NCBI GenBank assembly: GCA_029245675.1
Contig: JAQWOV010000016.1
Coordinates: forward strand, 62,001 to 126,000
Length of the DNA: 64,000 bases
Source: Acidimicrobiales bacterium
Lineage (GTDB): Bacteria; Actinomycetota; Acidimicrobiia; Acidimicrobiales; MedAcidi-G1
Reading direction: 5' to 3'
Position numbers and translations under genes: made by a program. Positions within the stretch are counted from its first letter, which is position 1. Each line of letters begins with the position of its first letter. This document shows, piece by piece, positions 9,045 through 19,879 of the stretch. The notes under the pieces are model-generated. The model was not told where the DNA came from and made no database searches. It worked only from the letters and a program-made list of their open reading frames with translations.

Positions 9045-9761
9045 ATGAGTAAACGATGGACCCGCCTTATGGTGGCCTCGCTTGTTTCGCTGATGAGCAT
9101 TGTGGCCTTTGCTGGCCCAGCTAGCGCATCAGGCGAAAGCATAGGTGCTTGTGTGGCGGAACGATTCGAAGAAGCTGAAATGCTTCACGATGGCCACTAC
9201 CACGACTGGCTAGAGGATGTACGAAATACAGTTGATGACGAATTAGAAGGATGTTTAGACGCCCCAAGTCCCATACTTCCTGAGCTAACTGAGATTATTT
9301 GGGGTGGCGCAGCCTTCCTGATTCTATTAGTCATTATGGTAAAGAAAGGCTTCCCTGCTGTTAAAGGGGCCATGGATGCTCGTTCAGAAAAGATACGTGC
9401 TGATTTGGACGCAGCGGAACAAGCTAAGACTGATGCTCAAACAGTTCAGTCAGACTATGAAGCTCAATTAGCTGATGCTAAAACAGAATCAGCTCGAATC
9501 ATAGAGGAAGCACGGGTTACGGCAGATCAATTGCGAACAGACCTTTCCGCTCAAGCTGAAGCATCAATTGCTGAGATGAGAGAGAAGGCTGCAGCAGATG
9601 TTGAAGCACAAAAAGCTCAAGCTATCGCAGATCTCCGAGCAGAAGTTTCTGGCATAGCTTTAGGTGCCGCTGAAAGAGTTGTTCAATCCAGTCTTGATGC
9701 TGATGCTCAAGCACGTCTGATTGATGCCTACATTGATGAGGTGACCGGCAGCAATGGCTGA
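9045..9761 (+). CDS. atpF: F1Fo ATP synthase subunit b with signal peptide and extra external domain
   Basis: The 238-residue protein is longer than the usual roughly 160-180 residues. Residues 1-29 look like a cleavable signal peptide (positively charged start, hydrophobic core, AFAGPASAS end). Residues 30-80 form an acidic segment with two cysteines (C36 and C70) and several histidines. The membrane helix is at about 84-99. The rest is the charged, Ala-rich helix that dimerises as the peripheral stalk and binds delta. The end overlaps atpH by 8 bases. The operon position makes the assignment secure. The function of the external domain is unknown. Confidence 0.93.
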   Translation: MSKRWTRLMVASLVSLMSIVAFAGPASASGESIGACVAERFEEAEMLHDGHYHDWLEDVRNTVDDELEGCLDAPSPILPELTEIIWGGAAFLILLVIMVKKGFPAVKGAMDARSEKIRADLDAAEQAKTDAQTVQSDYEAQLADAKTESARIIEEARVTADQLRTDLSAQAEASIAEMREKAAADVEAQKAQAIADLRAEVSGIALGAAERVVQSSLDADAQARLIDAYIDEVTGSNG

Positions 9762-10284
9762 TTCACCAATAGTTGGATACGCAGAAGCGTTATTTAGTGT
9801 TGCGGAGGCAGAAGGAAATCTTTCTGCGGTCGAAGATGAATTGTTTGGATTTGCTCAAACTTTTCAAGCAAACGAGGAACTTCGGTCAACACTTGCTGAT
9901 GCAAGTGTTCCTGTAGCTAGACGCCTTCAACTAATTGAGGACCTGTTAGATGGAAAAGCTTCGGCGACAACCGCGTCATTGATTTCAATGGTGGTTAGCG
10001 CTGGACGGGCTAATGATCTTCCGTCAATTGTTGATGCTTTCGTTGACCGCAGTGCTGGATCGCGAAACAAAGCTGTAGCAACAGTGCGTTCCGCTATTGA
10101 TTTGACTGGAGAACAACGCCAACGGCTTACTGAGGCGATTAAAACATCTACCGGTAAAGAAGTCGAAGTCAAAGTAGTTATTGACCCATCAGTGCTAGGT
10201 GGAGCGATTACTGAAATTGGTGACGACATCATTGATGGCAGCGTTCGACGCCGCTTAAACCAGCTCAGAGAGAGCTTTCGTTAA
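9754..10284 (+). CDS. atpH: F1Fo ATP synthase subunit delta
   Basis: The 176-residue protein has the OSCP/delta layout. An N-terminal helical domain begins IVGYAEALFSVAEAEGNL, and a C-terminal domain ends with VVIDPSVLGGAITEIGDDIIDGSVRRRLNQL, the family's conserved tail. It links the b stalk to the top of F1. It starts inside the end of atpF (8-base overlap) and is 36 bases before atpA, consistent with coupled translation. Confidence 0.96.
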   Translation: MADSPIVGYAEALFSVAEAEGNLSAVEDELFGFAQTFQANEELRSTLADASVPVARRLQLIEDLLDGKASATTASLISMVVSAGRANDLPSIVDAFVDRSAGSRNKAVATVRSAIDLTGEQRQRLTEAIKTSTGKEVEVKVVIDPSVLGGAITEIGDDIIDGSVRRRLNQLRESFR

Positions 10285-10320
10285 TAAAAGAACTAGTGAG
10301 AAACAGAGAGAAAAGAAAAT

Positions 10321-11940
10321 ATGGCTGAATTGACTATCAATACGGCAGACATAGCTGCAGCAATACAGAAAAACCTTGACGGTTTCCAACCTAGCCTTGA
10401 GCAATCTCAGGTAGGGAGGGTGCTCGAAGTTGGTGATGGTATTGCTCGAGTGTCAGGTCTTCCTGGCGCAGCAGTAAATGAACTTCTTCAATTTGAAAAT
10501 GGAAGTTTCGGGCTGGCGTTGAACTTAGATGAAGGTTCCATAGGTGCTGTAGTCCTTGGAGAAGTTGATGACATTGAAGAAGGTCAAACGGTTAGCGCAA
10601 CCGGTGACATCTTGTCTCTTCCCGTAGGTGACGGACTTTTAGGACGTGTCGTTAACCCATTAGGTGAACCAATTGATGGGAAGGGACCGTTAACAAACAC
10701 AGTGCAACGACGTATGGAAGTCCAAGCACCAGGAATTATGGGACGTAAACCCGTGCATGAACCTATGCAGACTGGCATCAAAGCCATCGATTCACTGATT
10801 CCAATTGGACGTGGACAACGAGAACTTATTATCGGTGACCGCAAAACTGGAAAAACCACTATTGCGATTGACACCATTATCAATCAAGCCGGACAAGGCA
10901 TGAAGTGTGTTTATGTCGCTATTGGTCAAAAAGCTTCCACAGTTGCCCAAAACGTTGCTGTGCTTGAATCTCATGGGGCCATGGAATACACCGTGGTGGT
11001 TGTAGCTCCTGCTTCTGATCCAGCTCCATTCAAATACCTTGCCCCATACGCCGGATGCGCCATGGGTCAGCACTGGATGGACAACGGAGAACACTCGTTG
11101 GCTGTATATGACGACCTCTCCAAACAAGCGGAGGCGTATCGTCAGATGTCCTTACTATTGCGCCGTCCACCCGGCCGTGAGGCTTACCCAGGAGACGTGT
11201 TCTACCTTCATAGTCGCCTCTTGGAACGTGCCGCGAAATTAAGCGATGATCTTGGAGCAGGGTCATTAACCGCTTTGCCCATTATTGAAACAAAAGCCGG
11301 AGATGTGTCTGCGTTCATTCCAACTAACGTGATTTCCATCACTGACGGACAGATCTTCCTCCAAGACGACCTGTTCAAATCAGGTGTTCGACCTGCAGTA
11401 GATGTTGGTATTTCAGTATCTCGTGTGGGTTCAGCTGCTCAGGTGAAAGCGATGAAGTCAGCTGTGGGTACGCTCAAATCAGATCTTCAGCAATTCCGTG
11501 AATTGGAATCATTCGCTGCTTTCGGATCAGATCTTGATGCAGTTTCTCAAGCACAATTAGATCGCGGATATCGACTCGTTGAATTACTTAAGCAAGGTCT
11601 TAACTCGCCGCTTCTTGTAGAAGAGCAGGTTATTTCTATCTGGGCTGGAACACGAGGGCACTTAGATGGTGTCGCGGTAGAAGACGTGCAACGTTTCGAA
11701 TCTGAATTACTTGATTGGTTCCGTACACGAGAAGCCGCAAAACTTGCTGCAGTGAAAGAATCCGGCAAGATCGACGACGAAGAAGCCTTCGATGCCGCTA
11801 TTTCTGAATTCACTGAACAATTCACTGGCTCTCAAAGTGCTGGAGACGCTCCAGATTCGGAATCTACTGAAACTCAGTCAGCAATCATTGACGCAGAAAC
11901 CACTCTGCCTGAAGAAGACATATCTGCAGAAGACAAGTGA
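10321..11940 (+). CDS. atpA: F1Fo ATP synthase subunit alpha
   Basis: This is the 539-residue non-catalytic nucleotide-binding subunit of F1. Motifs include the Walker [14 protein letters not shown] near residue 175, the alpha signature [17 protein letters not shown] near 360, and the Q-rich adenine pocket. The C-terminus has an acidic, low-complexity tail of about 35 residues after FTEQF that exceeds the usual end. The start ATG follows AGAGAGAAAAGAAA. Confidence 0.97.
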   Translation: MAELTINTADIAAAIQKNLDGFQPSLEQSQVGRVLEVGDGIARVSGLPGAAVNELLQFENGSFGLALNLDEGSIGAVVLGEVDDIEEGQTVSATGDILSLPVGDGLLGRVVNPLGEPIDGKGPLTNTVQRRMEVQAPGIMGRKPVHEPMQTGIKAIDSLIPIGRGQRELIIGDRKTGKTTIAIDTIINQAGQGMKCVYVAIGQKASTVAQNVAVLESHGAMEYTVVVVAPASDPAPFKYLAPYAGCAMGQHWMDNGEHSLAVYDDLSKQAEAYRQMSLLLRRPPGREAYPGDVFYLHSRLLERAAKLSDDLGAGSLTALPIIETKAGDVSAFIPTNVISITDGQIFLQDDLFKSGVRPAVDVGISVSRVGSAAQVKAMKSAVGTLKSDLQQFRELESFAAFGSDLDAVSQAQLDRGYRLVELLKQGLNSPLLVEEQVISIWAGTRGHLDGVAVEDVQRFESELLDWFRTREAAKLAAVKESGKIDDEEAFDAAISEFTEQFTGSQSAGDAPDSESTETQSAIIDAETTLPEEDISAEDK

Positions 11941-12023
11941 ACCAATGAAAACTTTTTCGCCTATTCAGTCTTTTGATTTTTCTCAGGCTGAGTATGCGCG
12001 TGTTTTACCACCGGAGGTGAAAC

Positions 12024-12959
12024 ATGGCCGGCGGTAAAGAACGCGAATTAAGAAGAAGAATAGAAAGCGTTCAGAACACGAAAAAAATTACACGAGCAAT
12101 GGAACTGATAGCTGCAACTCGAGTAGTTAAAGCACAGCAACGAGCACGTGAAGCTCGACCTTATGCTGAACAAATCACCACGGTGATTGAAAATCTTGCT
12201 GCTGGAGGAGCAGAGATAGACCACCCCTTGCTTCGCCAAGCAGAAAACGTAGAAAGAGTTGGGGTTATCGTTATCTCTTCAGATCGAGGACTCGCAGGCC
12301 CTTACAACTCGTCAGTTATTCGTGCAGCAGAACGTCAAGTACAAAATGCTCGTTCGGAAGGTGCAGATTACTCACTTATCGTAATTGGGAAGAAAGCACG
12401 AGACTATTTTGCTTTCCGTAATTACACCGTGGAATCTTTCACCGAAGGTATAAGTGACAACCCTACGTACGAAGACGCTCGCAGAATCGCAGAAACAGTC
12501 GCAACCCTCTTTACTGATAATCATATTGACCGTGTCGAACTGGTCTACACCGAATTTTTAAGCATCGGTAGTCAAAAAGTAGCTACTCGACGTTTCCTTC
12601 CCCTAGAAAGCACGGAAACAATTGCTACCGAAGGAAGCGGAGATTCAAAGAATACAGACTCATTTGAGTTTGAACCATCACCTGAAGCGGTACTTGAATC
12701 ATTACTTCCCCGCTACGTAGAAGCCCGCTTATTCGGGGCACTACTTGAATCAGCAGCCTCAGAGCATGCAAATCGTCAACGAGCTATGAAATCAGCAACC
12801 GATAATGCTGAAGACTTAATCGTGAAACTAGATCGGGAAATGAATAGAGCACGCCAAGACGCCATCACAACCGAAATAATGGAAATCATCGGTGGTGCTG
12901 AAGCATTAGGTGATGATGACCAACGTGAAGACCTAGTCCCAGCCGGGGCAGAGAACTAA
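12024..12959 (+). CDS. atpG: F1Fo ATP synthase subunit gamma
   Basis: This 311-residue central shaft subunit has the conserved N-terminal coiled coil (KERELRRRIESVQNTKKITRAMELIAA) and the matching C-terminal helix (ALLESAASEHANRQRAMKSATDNAEDLI). The middle segment SSDRGLAGPYNSSVIR is also typical. A strong GGAGGTG ribosome site lies just before the ATG. The 83-base gap after atpA contains no convincing gene. Confidence 0.97.
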   Translation: MAGGKERELRRRIESVQNTKKITRAMELIAATRVVKAQQRAREARPYAEQITTVIENLAAGGAEIDHPLLRQAENVERVGVIVISSDRGLAGPYNSSVIRAAERQVQNARSEGADYSLIVIGKKARDYFAFRNYTVESFTEGISDNPTYEDARRIAETVATLFTDNHIDRVELVYTEFLSIGSQKVATRRFLPLESTETIATEGSGDSKNTDSFEFEPSPEAVLESLLPRYVEARLFGALLESAASEHANRQRAMKSATDNAEDLIVKLDREMNRARQDAITTEIMEIIGGAEALGDDDQREDLVPAGAEN

Positions 12960-14405
<1,446 letters not shown>

Positions 14406-14408
14406 TTC

Positions 14409-14801
14409 ATGACTTTTCAAGTAGAACTGGTTTCCCCAGAAGCTATTACGTATAGCGGGGAAGCAGAGATGGTTATCGCGAGAACTTTGGAAGGCGGAGA
14501 CATCGCCTTTCAACCAGGTCACGTGCCATTTATCGGGGTTCTTGCTGTTTGGTCAGTTGAAGTTATAAGACCAGACGGCGACCGAGACGTTTTCGCGGTT
14601 CACCGAGGGTTTGTTCAAGTCGCAGGAACCAAAATCAGTGTTCTCTCCGATGTTTCAGAGAAGTCAAGTGAAATAGATGTAGAGCGCGCTCAGCAAGCAA
14701 AAGATAATGCTGAACAAAAACTGTCGCAAAACGATGAAGACATTGAAGCAGTTGATGCGCTCGCGCGAGCAGAACTACGTTTACAGGTTGCCGGAGTTTA
14801 A
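14409..14801 (+). CDS. atpC: F1Fo ATP synthase subunit epsilon
   Basis: The 130-residue protein has the N-terminal beta-sandwich of epsilon subunits (FQVELVSPEAITYSGEAEMVIARTLEGGDIAFQPGHVPFIGVL) and a C-terminal helical pair (about 90-128) that can inhibit ATP hydrolysis. It is the last gene of the atp operon, starting 3 bases after atpD. It is convergent with glpX, leaving only 16 bases between stop codons. Confidence 0.95.
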   Translation: MTFQVELVSPEAITYSGEAEMVIARTLEGGDIAFQPGHVPFIGVLAVWSVEVIRPDGDRDVFAVHRGFVQVAGTKISVLSDVSEKSSEIDVERAQQAKDNAEQKLSQNDEDIEAVDALARAELRLQVAGV

Positions 14802-14817
14802 ACCTTTTCTAATTTGA

Positions 14818-15801
14818 TTAAGAACTGCTTGGTTCCATTTTGTCAATAAAGTGACTTGCATCAATTTGTCTTACCGTCCCTGACTTAGAACGCATGACGA
14901 GCGACTGGGTATGGACTTTGCCACCAGAGTAATGAACACCTTTGAGTAGTTCTCCATCAGTGATTCCAGTGGCTGCGAAGAAGCAACTGTCGCCGGAAAC
15001 TAGATCTTCAACGGTAAGAACAGCATCTAGGTCGTAGCCTTTTTCAATTGTTTCTTGTCGTTCGCTTTCGTTGCGGGGCCAAAGTCGTCCTTGCATAACT
15101 CCGCCCATACATTTCAAAGCTGCTGCGGAAATGACTCCTTCAGGGGTTCCCCCTATTCCAAATAAAACATCTGCTCCTGAATCTGGCCATGCCGTTGATA
15201 TGGCTCCGGCAACATCTCCATCAGGGATCAAACGAATGCGTGCACCGGCGGCACGGACTTCGTTGATTAAATCGTGGTGACGGTCGCGGTCAAGAATCAC
15301 TGCGGTGATATCTCGTACAGATTCCCCCTTGGCGGCGGCGATTGCTTCAAGGTTTTCTGTAGGTGAACGGGTGATGTCTATCGCGTTATGACAGTCAGGT
15401 CCAGCAGCAATTTTTTCCATATAAACGCAAGGTCCAGGGTCAAACATAGTTCCTCTCGGAGAGACAGAAATGACTGCTAGAGCGTTACCTCGACCGAGTG
15501 AGGTGAGGGTGGTTCCATCAATTGGGTCAACAGCGATATCGGTTTGAGGTTGAGAACCATCGCCTACCTTTTCTCCGTTGAAAAGCATTGGGGCTTCATC
15601 TTTTTCGCCTTCACCAATGATCACTAGTCCATCCATTTGAACATGGTTGAGAACTTCTCGCATAGCGTCAACAGCTGCACCATCTGCACCGTTCTTGTCG
15701 CCTCTTCCCATCCACCGAGATGCAGCTAACGCCGCGGCTTCAGTCACCCGTACTAATTCAAGAGCGAGGTTGCGTTCAGAGGTGTCATTAAGAGAATTCA
15801 T
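14818..15801 (-). CDS. glpX: Class II fructose-1,6-bisphosphatase
   Basis: The protein (327 residues from the preferred start) hydrolyses fructose 1,6-bisphosphate to fructose 6-phosphate in gluconeogenesis. It shows the GlpX signatures [44 protein letters not shown] (metal and phosphate site), and [24 protein letters not shown]. The ATG at 15801 gives the usual N-terminus. An in-frame TTG at 15825 would add eight unlikely residues. It is convergent with the atp operon. Confidence 0.96.
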   Translation of the reverse strand: MNSLNDTSERNLALELVRVTEAAALAASRWMGRGDKNGADGAAVDAMREVLNHVQMDGLVIIGEGEKDEAPMLFNGEKVGDGSQPQTDIAVDPIDGTTLTSLGRGNALAVISVSPRGTMFDPGPCVYMEKIAAGPDCHNAIDITRSPTENLEAIAAAKGESVRDITAVILDRDRHHDLINEVRAAGARIRLIPDGDVAGAISTAWPDSGADVLFGIGGTPEGVISAAALKCMGGVMQGRLWPRNESERQETIEKGYDLDAVLTVEDLVSGDSCFFAATGITDGELLKGVHYSGGKVHTQSLVMRSKSGTVRQIDASHFIDKMEPSSS

Positions 15802-15935
15802 ACCGTTGAACTTAGTGGAAACCAAACGGTGTTACACACTATGGCCTTGAACTTAGAGGCAGTGATAGAAAATATTTTCATTAAAGAACCTGCCTTGAAG
15901 TTGGGGTTAAGAAGCCACCATGCAAAGATGACACA

Positions 15936-16724
15936 ATGAGTTGGTGCTTTCAATGTCAAACCGAATACGCAGAAGACGTAGTTGAATGCGTGGAGTGCGG
16001 CGTAGAGCTTGTTACTCAAGCCCCTACAGAACTAGATGATGTTGGGGGATCAGACGAAGAACAAATCGTTTATGAACTTCATGAATGGGCGGGAGAGAGC
16101 AGAAGAGCTCTTGATCAAGAACTAACTGGTCAAAACATTGCGCACTCGTGGTTAGGAGCCACGCTTGTCATACGGGCAGCCGATGAAGAAAGTGTTGATG
16201 AAATAGTTGAAGCAACGGATGAAACAGGCGGCCCTGTTTTAGACCCTGAAGCAGAAAAAATCGCTTACGAAGTTGAAGGGTGGGCAGCAGATGAACAAAC
16301 AGCGTTTAGCGAGTTGCTTGCACGGTTAGGTATTCCCCACGAATTTGACGAAGCCGGAGATTTATTGGTGCTGGTGGAAGACGAAGACGCAGTAGAAGCA
16401 GCCTTAGATGCGTTCCAAGGAGCGAATGATGATCGCCCCGAACTTGAAGGACTTGACGCTAATGCTTTGCTTTCAAATGTGTTTGTGGCTTGTGACCGTC
16501 TCCGGAAAGATCCTCGCGATAATCGAGGAGTAGAAGAGATCCTCGCCCATGCCCCGTTACTGGTCAGTCATCGACCTCCCTTTGGTTTTAATCCTGTTAC
16601 CTGGAATTTGCTTGGAGAAAAAACAAACGAGCTAGTTGAGTTGTTAGCTGAAGGAAACACCAGTGACGAAGATTTGAAACTTTTAGCGAATGCATTGACT
16701 GAAGTTTTACGGCAAATGGTTTAA
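15936..16724 (+). CDS. Zinc-ribbon protein with two tandem repeats, function unknown
   Basis: The 262-residue, very acidic protein begins with a zinc ribbon formed by C4, C7, C18 and C21. Two related segments of about 50 residues follow, at roughly 44-95 (IVYELHEWAGESRRALDQEL...) and 108-160 (KIAYEVEGWAADEQTAFSELL...). Each has a W-A pair, an Ala-rich helix, a short strand and an acidic end, resembling DUF2007-type domains. A helical C-terminal domain of about 80 residues completes it. No catalytic motif is visible. It is divergent from glpX and convergent with a desaturase gene. A partner-binding role is possible but not shown. Confidence 0.75.
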   Translation: MSWCFQCQTEYAEDVVECVECGVELVTQAPTELDDVGGSDEEQIVYELHEWAGESRRALDQELTGQNIAHSWLGATLVIRAADEESVDEIVEATDETGGPVLDPEAEKIAYEVEGWAADEQTAFSELLARLGIPHEFDEAGDLLVLVEDEDAVEAALDAFQGANDDRPELEGLDANALLSNVFVACDRLRKDPRDNRGVEEILAHAPLLVSHRPPFGFNPVTWNLLGEKTNELVELLAEGNTSDEDLKLLANALTEVLRQMV

Positions 16725-16737
16725 GCCTGATCTCTGA

Positions 16738-17715
16738 CTAATTTTTTAACATTGCTTTCCACAGCGTCCGATAATTCGGCCAAATAAAAGATTCTGTGAG
16801 ATAGCCGTCTTCAATTAGAGCCTGATGAAGCCGATGAAGGTTTCTCCACGGAACAGTCATGTCAACATGATGAGCGAGATGGTATCCGACACCCACAGGA
16901 GTAATAAGAGCTCTCGTTAGCAGAGACTGGCGTACTTGATGGGTGGTGCATCGACGGTCCTTAGATCTCGTCATACCGCCATGTTCTGCAATGGCTCGTA
17001 ACCGGTTAAGTACCTGGTAGATGAAAGCCCATGGAGCGATCCAGAGCAGAAGATAAAGCCAGGGATGCCCGATGAGAAAGAAGGCAAGTAAAACCGCTGC
17101 TTGTCCAAAGAGAAACAGCATCGTTAATTTACGGTGTCGCTCTTCATCAAGTCTTTGAAAACGTGGACGCAAGATGCGAAATGCTGACACTCCGGTGGCG
17201 TCACGAGTAAGTTTTCTCCTCATGGAGGATTTAGAAATCGGGTAGAAGCTATAGAGCAAAAAATCTGGTTCTTTAGGTCCGAACTCATCACGATGATGGT
17301 TCATGTGGCCGATACGGTATCCGTGGCTTCCCGTTCCGAAAGTAAGAAGACCGATGAAATTGATTCCAATTAAGTCATTGATTTTGCGGTTACTAAAGAG
17401 TGTTCGGTGAGCCGCTTCATGATGAAGAATAAATAATCGATTCTGCGAAATCCCCATTAGTAGCGCAGCGGCAATCCATGCTGCGGGATGGTTTACTTTT
17501 AGTGCTGCCCATACCAGTACGACAGGTGCGACGAGAGAAGAAAGAACCGTCCACGCATTGAGCAAATTAGGAACTTTTCGCAACTCGTCGCGAAATACTC
17601 CTTTTGGCCGCCCGTCAGAATGAAGCCGGTCGCTTCCACTGAAATCAGGCGCTTCTGAAACCATTCCGCCAGTCATCGTTGCGACAAGATCTGCATGATC
17701 TGATGATTCGTTCAT
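16738..17715 (-). CDS. Fatty acid desaturase family membrane protein
   Basis: The 325-residue protein has hydrophobic segments flanking three histidine clusters: HHEAAH near residue 96-101, HMNHH near 136, and HLAHH near 285. These are the di-iron ligands of membrane desaturases and hydroxylases. The family inserts a double bond or hydroxyl into fatty acyl or lipid chains using O2. The order and spacing of the boxes match type-1 fatty acid desaturases. Which lipid it acts on, and whether it could be a carotenoid hydroxylase, is not resolved by sequence. Confidence 0.85.
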   Translation of the reverse strand: MNESSDHADLVATMTGGMVSEAPDFSGSDRLHSDGRPKGVFRDELRKVPNLLNAWTVLSSLVAPVVLVWAALKVNHPAAWIAAALLMGISQNRLFILHHEAAHRTLFSNRKINDLIGINFIGLLTFGTGSHGYRIGHMNHHRDEFGPKEPDFLLYSFYPISKSSMRRKLTRDATGVSAFRILRPRFQRLDEERHRKLTMLFLFGQAAVLLAFFLIGHPWLYLLLWIAPWAFIYQVLNRLRAIAEHGGMTRSKDRRCTTHQVRQSLLTRALITPVGVGYHLAHHVDMTVPWRNLHRLHQALIEDGYLTESFIWPNYRTLWKAMLKN

Positions 17716-17750
17716 GAATTAAATGTTAGTAGCGGTTCTAGTATTTAGAT

Positions 17751-18326
17751 ATGCCAAGCACTACTCACCCCTATTCCGGTGTTTTTCTTACCCCGGGATC
17801 AGGATCAAATCGGGATCATTCCACTCTTTGCTATCTCGAAAATCTTTTGCATCCGCTACCTGTTGAACGATTCAACTTTCAATATCGAGAAGATGGAAAA
17901 CCTTTCCCCCCTCCAGTAAAAAAACTTGTAGAAGAAGTCAATGAGGCAGTCATAAAAATGTCGAACCGTGAAGGTATAGACAGTAAAAAACTTATTTTGG
18001 GTGGACGGTCACTTGGGGGAAGAGTATGTTCCATGGCTGTAGCAGAGGGTTTACCAGCCGCCGGTCTGATCCTCATCTGCTACCCGCTGCATCCAGTGAA
18101 AAAACCTGAAAAACTTCGAGTCGAACATTTTCCCGACATTAAAGTTCCCTGTCTTTTTATTTCCGGAGATAAAGACGAATTTGGAACACCAGAAGAGTTC
18201 TCTCATCACCTCCCACAGATTTCTGGACCAATCACCAGAGTCATTTTAGAAGGCAAGCGACACGACCTCAGAGGCGCTGATGAACTCATAGGTGAGGCTG
18301 TTAGCGAGTGGCTAAACAAACTCTAA
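17751..18326 (+). CDS. Alpha/beta hydrolase (COG3571/KANL3-TEX30-like)
   Basis: This short 191-residue hydrolase has the nucleophile elbow GGRSLGGRV near residues 84-92, a CLFISGDKDEFGTPEE segment with the acid, and GKRHDLRG with the catalytic His near 169. The N-terminal VFLTPGSGSN carries the oxyanion turn. The compact size without a lid fits the COG3571 group. Substrate unknown. It lies divergently from the desaturase gene (35-base spacer) and convergently against the MFS carrier gene with no gap. Confidence 0.8.
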   Translation: MPSTTHPYSGVFLTPGSGSNRDHSTLCYLENLLHPLPVERFNFQYREDGKPFPPPVKKLVEEVNEAVIKMSNREGIDSKKLILGGRSLGGRVCSMAVAEGLPAAGLILICYPLHPVKKPEKLRVEHFPDIKVPCLFISGDKDEFGTPEEFSHHLPQISGPITRVILEGKRHDLRGADELIGEAVSEWLNKL

Positions 18327-19865
18327 TTACAAATCATTTATCTCAATATCGTCCGGGTTTAACTCTTCAAGTTTTGTTTGAGCGGTTTCCGGGTATCGAG
18401 TTAAAACCAGTACAGCAGCCAATAAAGGCCCTATTGCGGCGATCAAAAAAGCTGGCCCATAGTTATTGAAATGGTCTTGAAGAAAGCCAACAAGAAGCAA
18501 CCCCGACGCACTACCTAGCACCCCAATGGTGACGATTGTTCCGTTAGCTTTAGCACGATGCCGAGTAGAGAACAGTTCCGGGCCATACACCCCTAACGCA
18601 ACAGTGAGAGAACCGATAACAATTCCAGCTAAATGAGTTGCCCACATAAGGGAACTTGATGCGAAATAACTCATTGTTATAAATAGAGTTCCGCCGACAA
18701 GTCCTACCGCCCCTATCGGACGTCTCCCACGTGTATCAGCCCATTTGCCAGCTAGAAAAATACCAACAGCGGCAGGGGTGGAAGTCAGCAGCGTGTACAT
18801 GGTTATCCCCGCGGCATTGTAATTGCGGTGATCTCGCAGGAAATCATTTTGAAATTGGCTTGCTGGAGAAGCAAAGAAAAGAAATAAGAAAGCTCCAGCA
18901 GCCAATAAGAAAAGTCGCCGGTACTCAAGATGCTGTTGCTCGGAACTTAAACTCTCCACTTCAGAGTTGACCTCGAATCTTAAAGTCTCCGGTAGTTGAC
19001 GTCTCACCGCAGCGATCAAAGGTAGTGAAAGAAGCGGAACCAAGTACACGATTCGCCAACCTTGTTCATGTAAGTCGGCGACGGGAAGAACCCATACTGC
19101 CATGCCGGCTCCTAACGCAGCCGACAAAGACAACAAACTCACCCCGTAAGCACGCGAGCCACGCGGCAGTTCTTCAGCAGCCATCACTCCAATAAGGATC
19201 CCCATACCGGTAGTGAGGCCGCGAGCAACAATTTGTGTTCCACCAAGGAACCACAAATTGGGGGAGAAGGCACCAAGAGCGGTTAACGCAAGGGCCCCTA
19301 ACGTAGCGACAAGCAAAAGCCGTCGGCGCCCTTTCTTATCCGCTATAAACATCACACCTAAAGCAACTAAAACGCCTACTCGAACTATCGCCAACGTGAC
19401 ACCTTGAGCGGTGCTCCCTCGCCCAAACTCATCTGCGGCGAAAGTAATGGTTTGAGTGATTACTGTTCCCAGATAGCCGTCGACGATCTGTATCGCGGCA
19501 AGTAAAGAAAGAATTTTGGCTGCTCTGGCATTAAGACGATTCGGAGGAGCCCACCACGGGATGTTTCGTTTCAGCAAACTTCGGCGAAAAAACAGGTTAA
19601 ATAATGGACGCCAGAGCGGGATGGCTAAACGAAACACAAAAGATTCTGTTACCTCATGTTCGTTTTCTCCCTCAGAAACAACCAACGTGCGTTCATAATG
19701 CTCAAAAGGTCCGTGCACGCAAACAAATCGATCTTGGCCTTCAAGTTGCTCTTTCATGAGGTCATCACGAGGTGAACGCAACTCAATTAAGCCTGCGTTA
19801 TCAACAATTACGGTATGAGAAACTCGAGGAATCGGTGGGCCGCCTTTCAGTCTGGTGCGCAGCAA
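18327..19865 (-). CDS. MFS transporter with N-terminal soluble extension
   Basis: The 512-residue protein has about 12 membrane helices from residue 115 onward. It carries the MFS loop motif ADKKRGRRRL-like between helices 2 and 3 (FIADKKGRRRLLLV) and again in the second half (GKWADTRGRRPIG). About 110 residues precede the first helix and include beta-rich sequence, which is unusual for the family. The start is only 14 bases from the murA start on the other strand, so both promoters must overlap. Substrate unknown. Confidence 0.82.
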   Translation of the reverse strand: MLRTRLKGGPPIPRVSHTVIVDNAGLIELRSPRDDLMKEQLEGQDRFVCVHGPFEHYERTLVVSEGENEHEVTESFVFRLAIPLWRPLFNLFFRRSLLKRNIPWWAPPNRLNARAAKILSLLAAIQIVDGYLGTVITQTITFAADEFGRGSTAQGVTLAIVRVGVLVALGVMFIADKKGRRRLLLVATLGALALTALGAFSPNLWFLGGTQIVARGLTTGMGILIGVMAAEELPRGSRAYGVSLLSLSAALGAGMAVWVLPVADLHEQGWRIVYLVPLLSLPLIAAVRRQLPETLRFEVNSEVESLSSEQQHLEYRRLFLLAAGAFLFLFFASPASQFQNDFLRDHRNYNAAGITMYTLLTSTPAAVGIFLAGKWADTRGRRPIGAVGLVGGTLFITMSYFASSSLMWATHLAGIVIGSLTVALGVYGPELFSTRHRAKANGTIVTIGVLGSASGLLLVGFLQDHFNNYGPAFLIAAIGPLLAAVLVLTRYPETAQTKLEELNPDDIEINDL

Positions 19866-19879
19866 AGCATACTTAATAG

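Noticed and set aside
11944-12037. A 30-codon frame between atpA and atpG
   Set aside because: It overlaps the atpG start and ribosome site, has no ribosome site of its own and resembles nothing; treated as chance.
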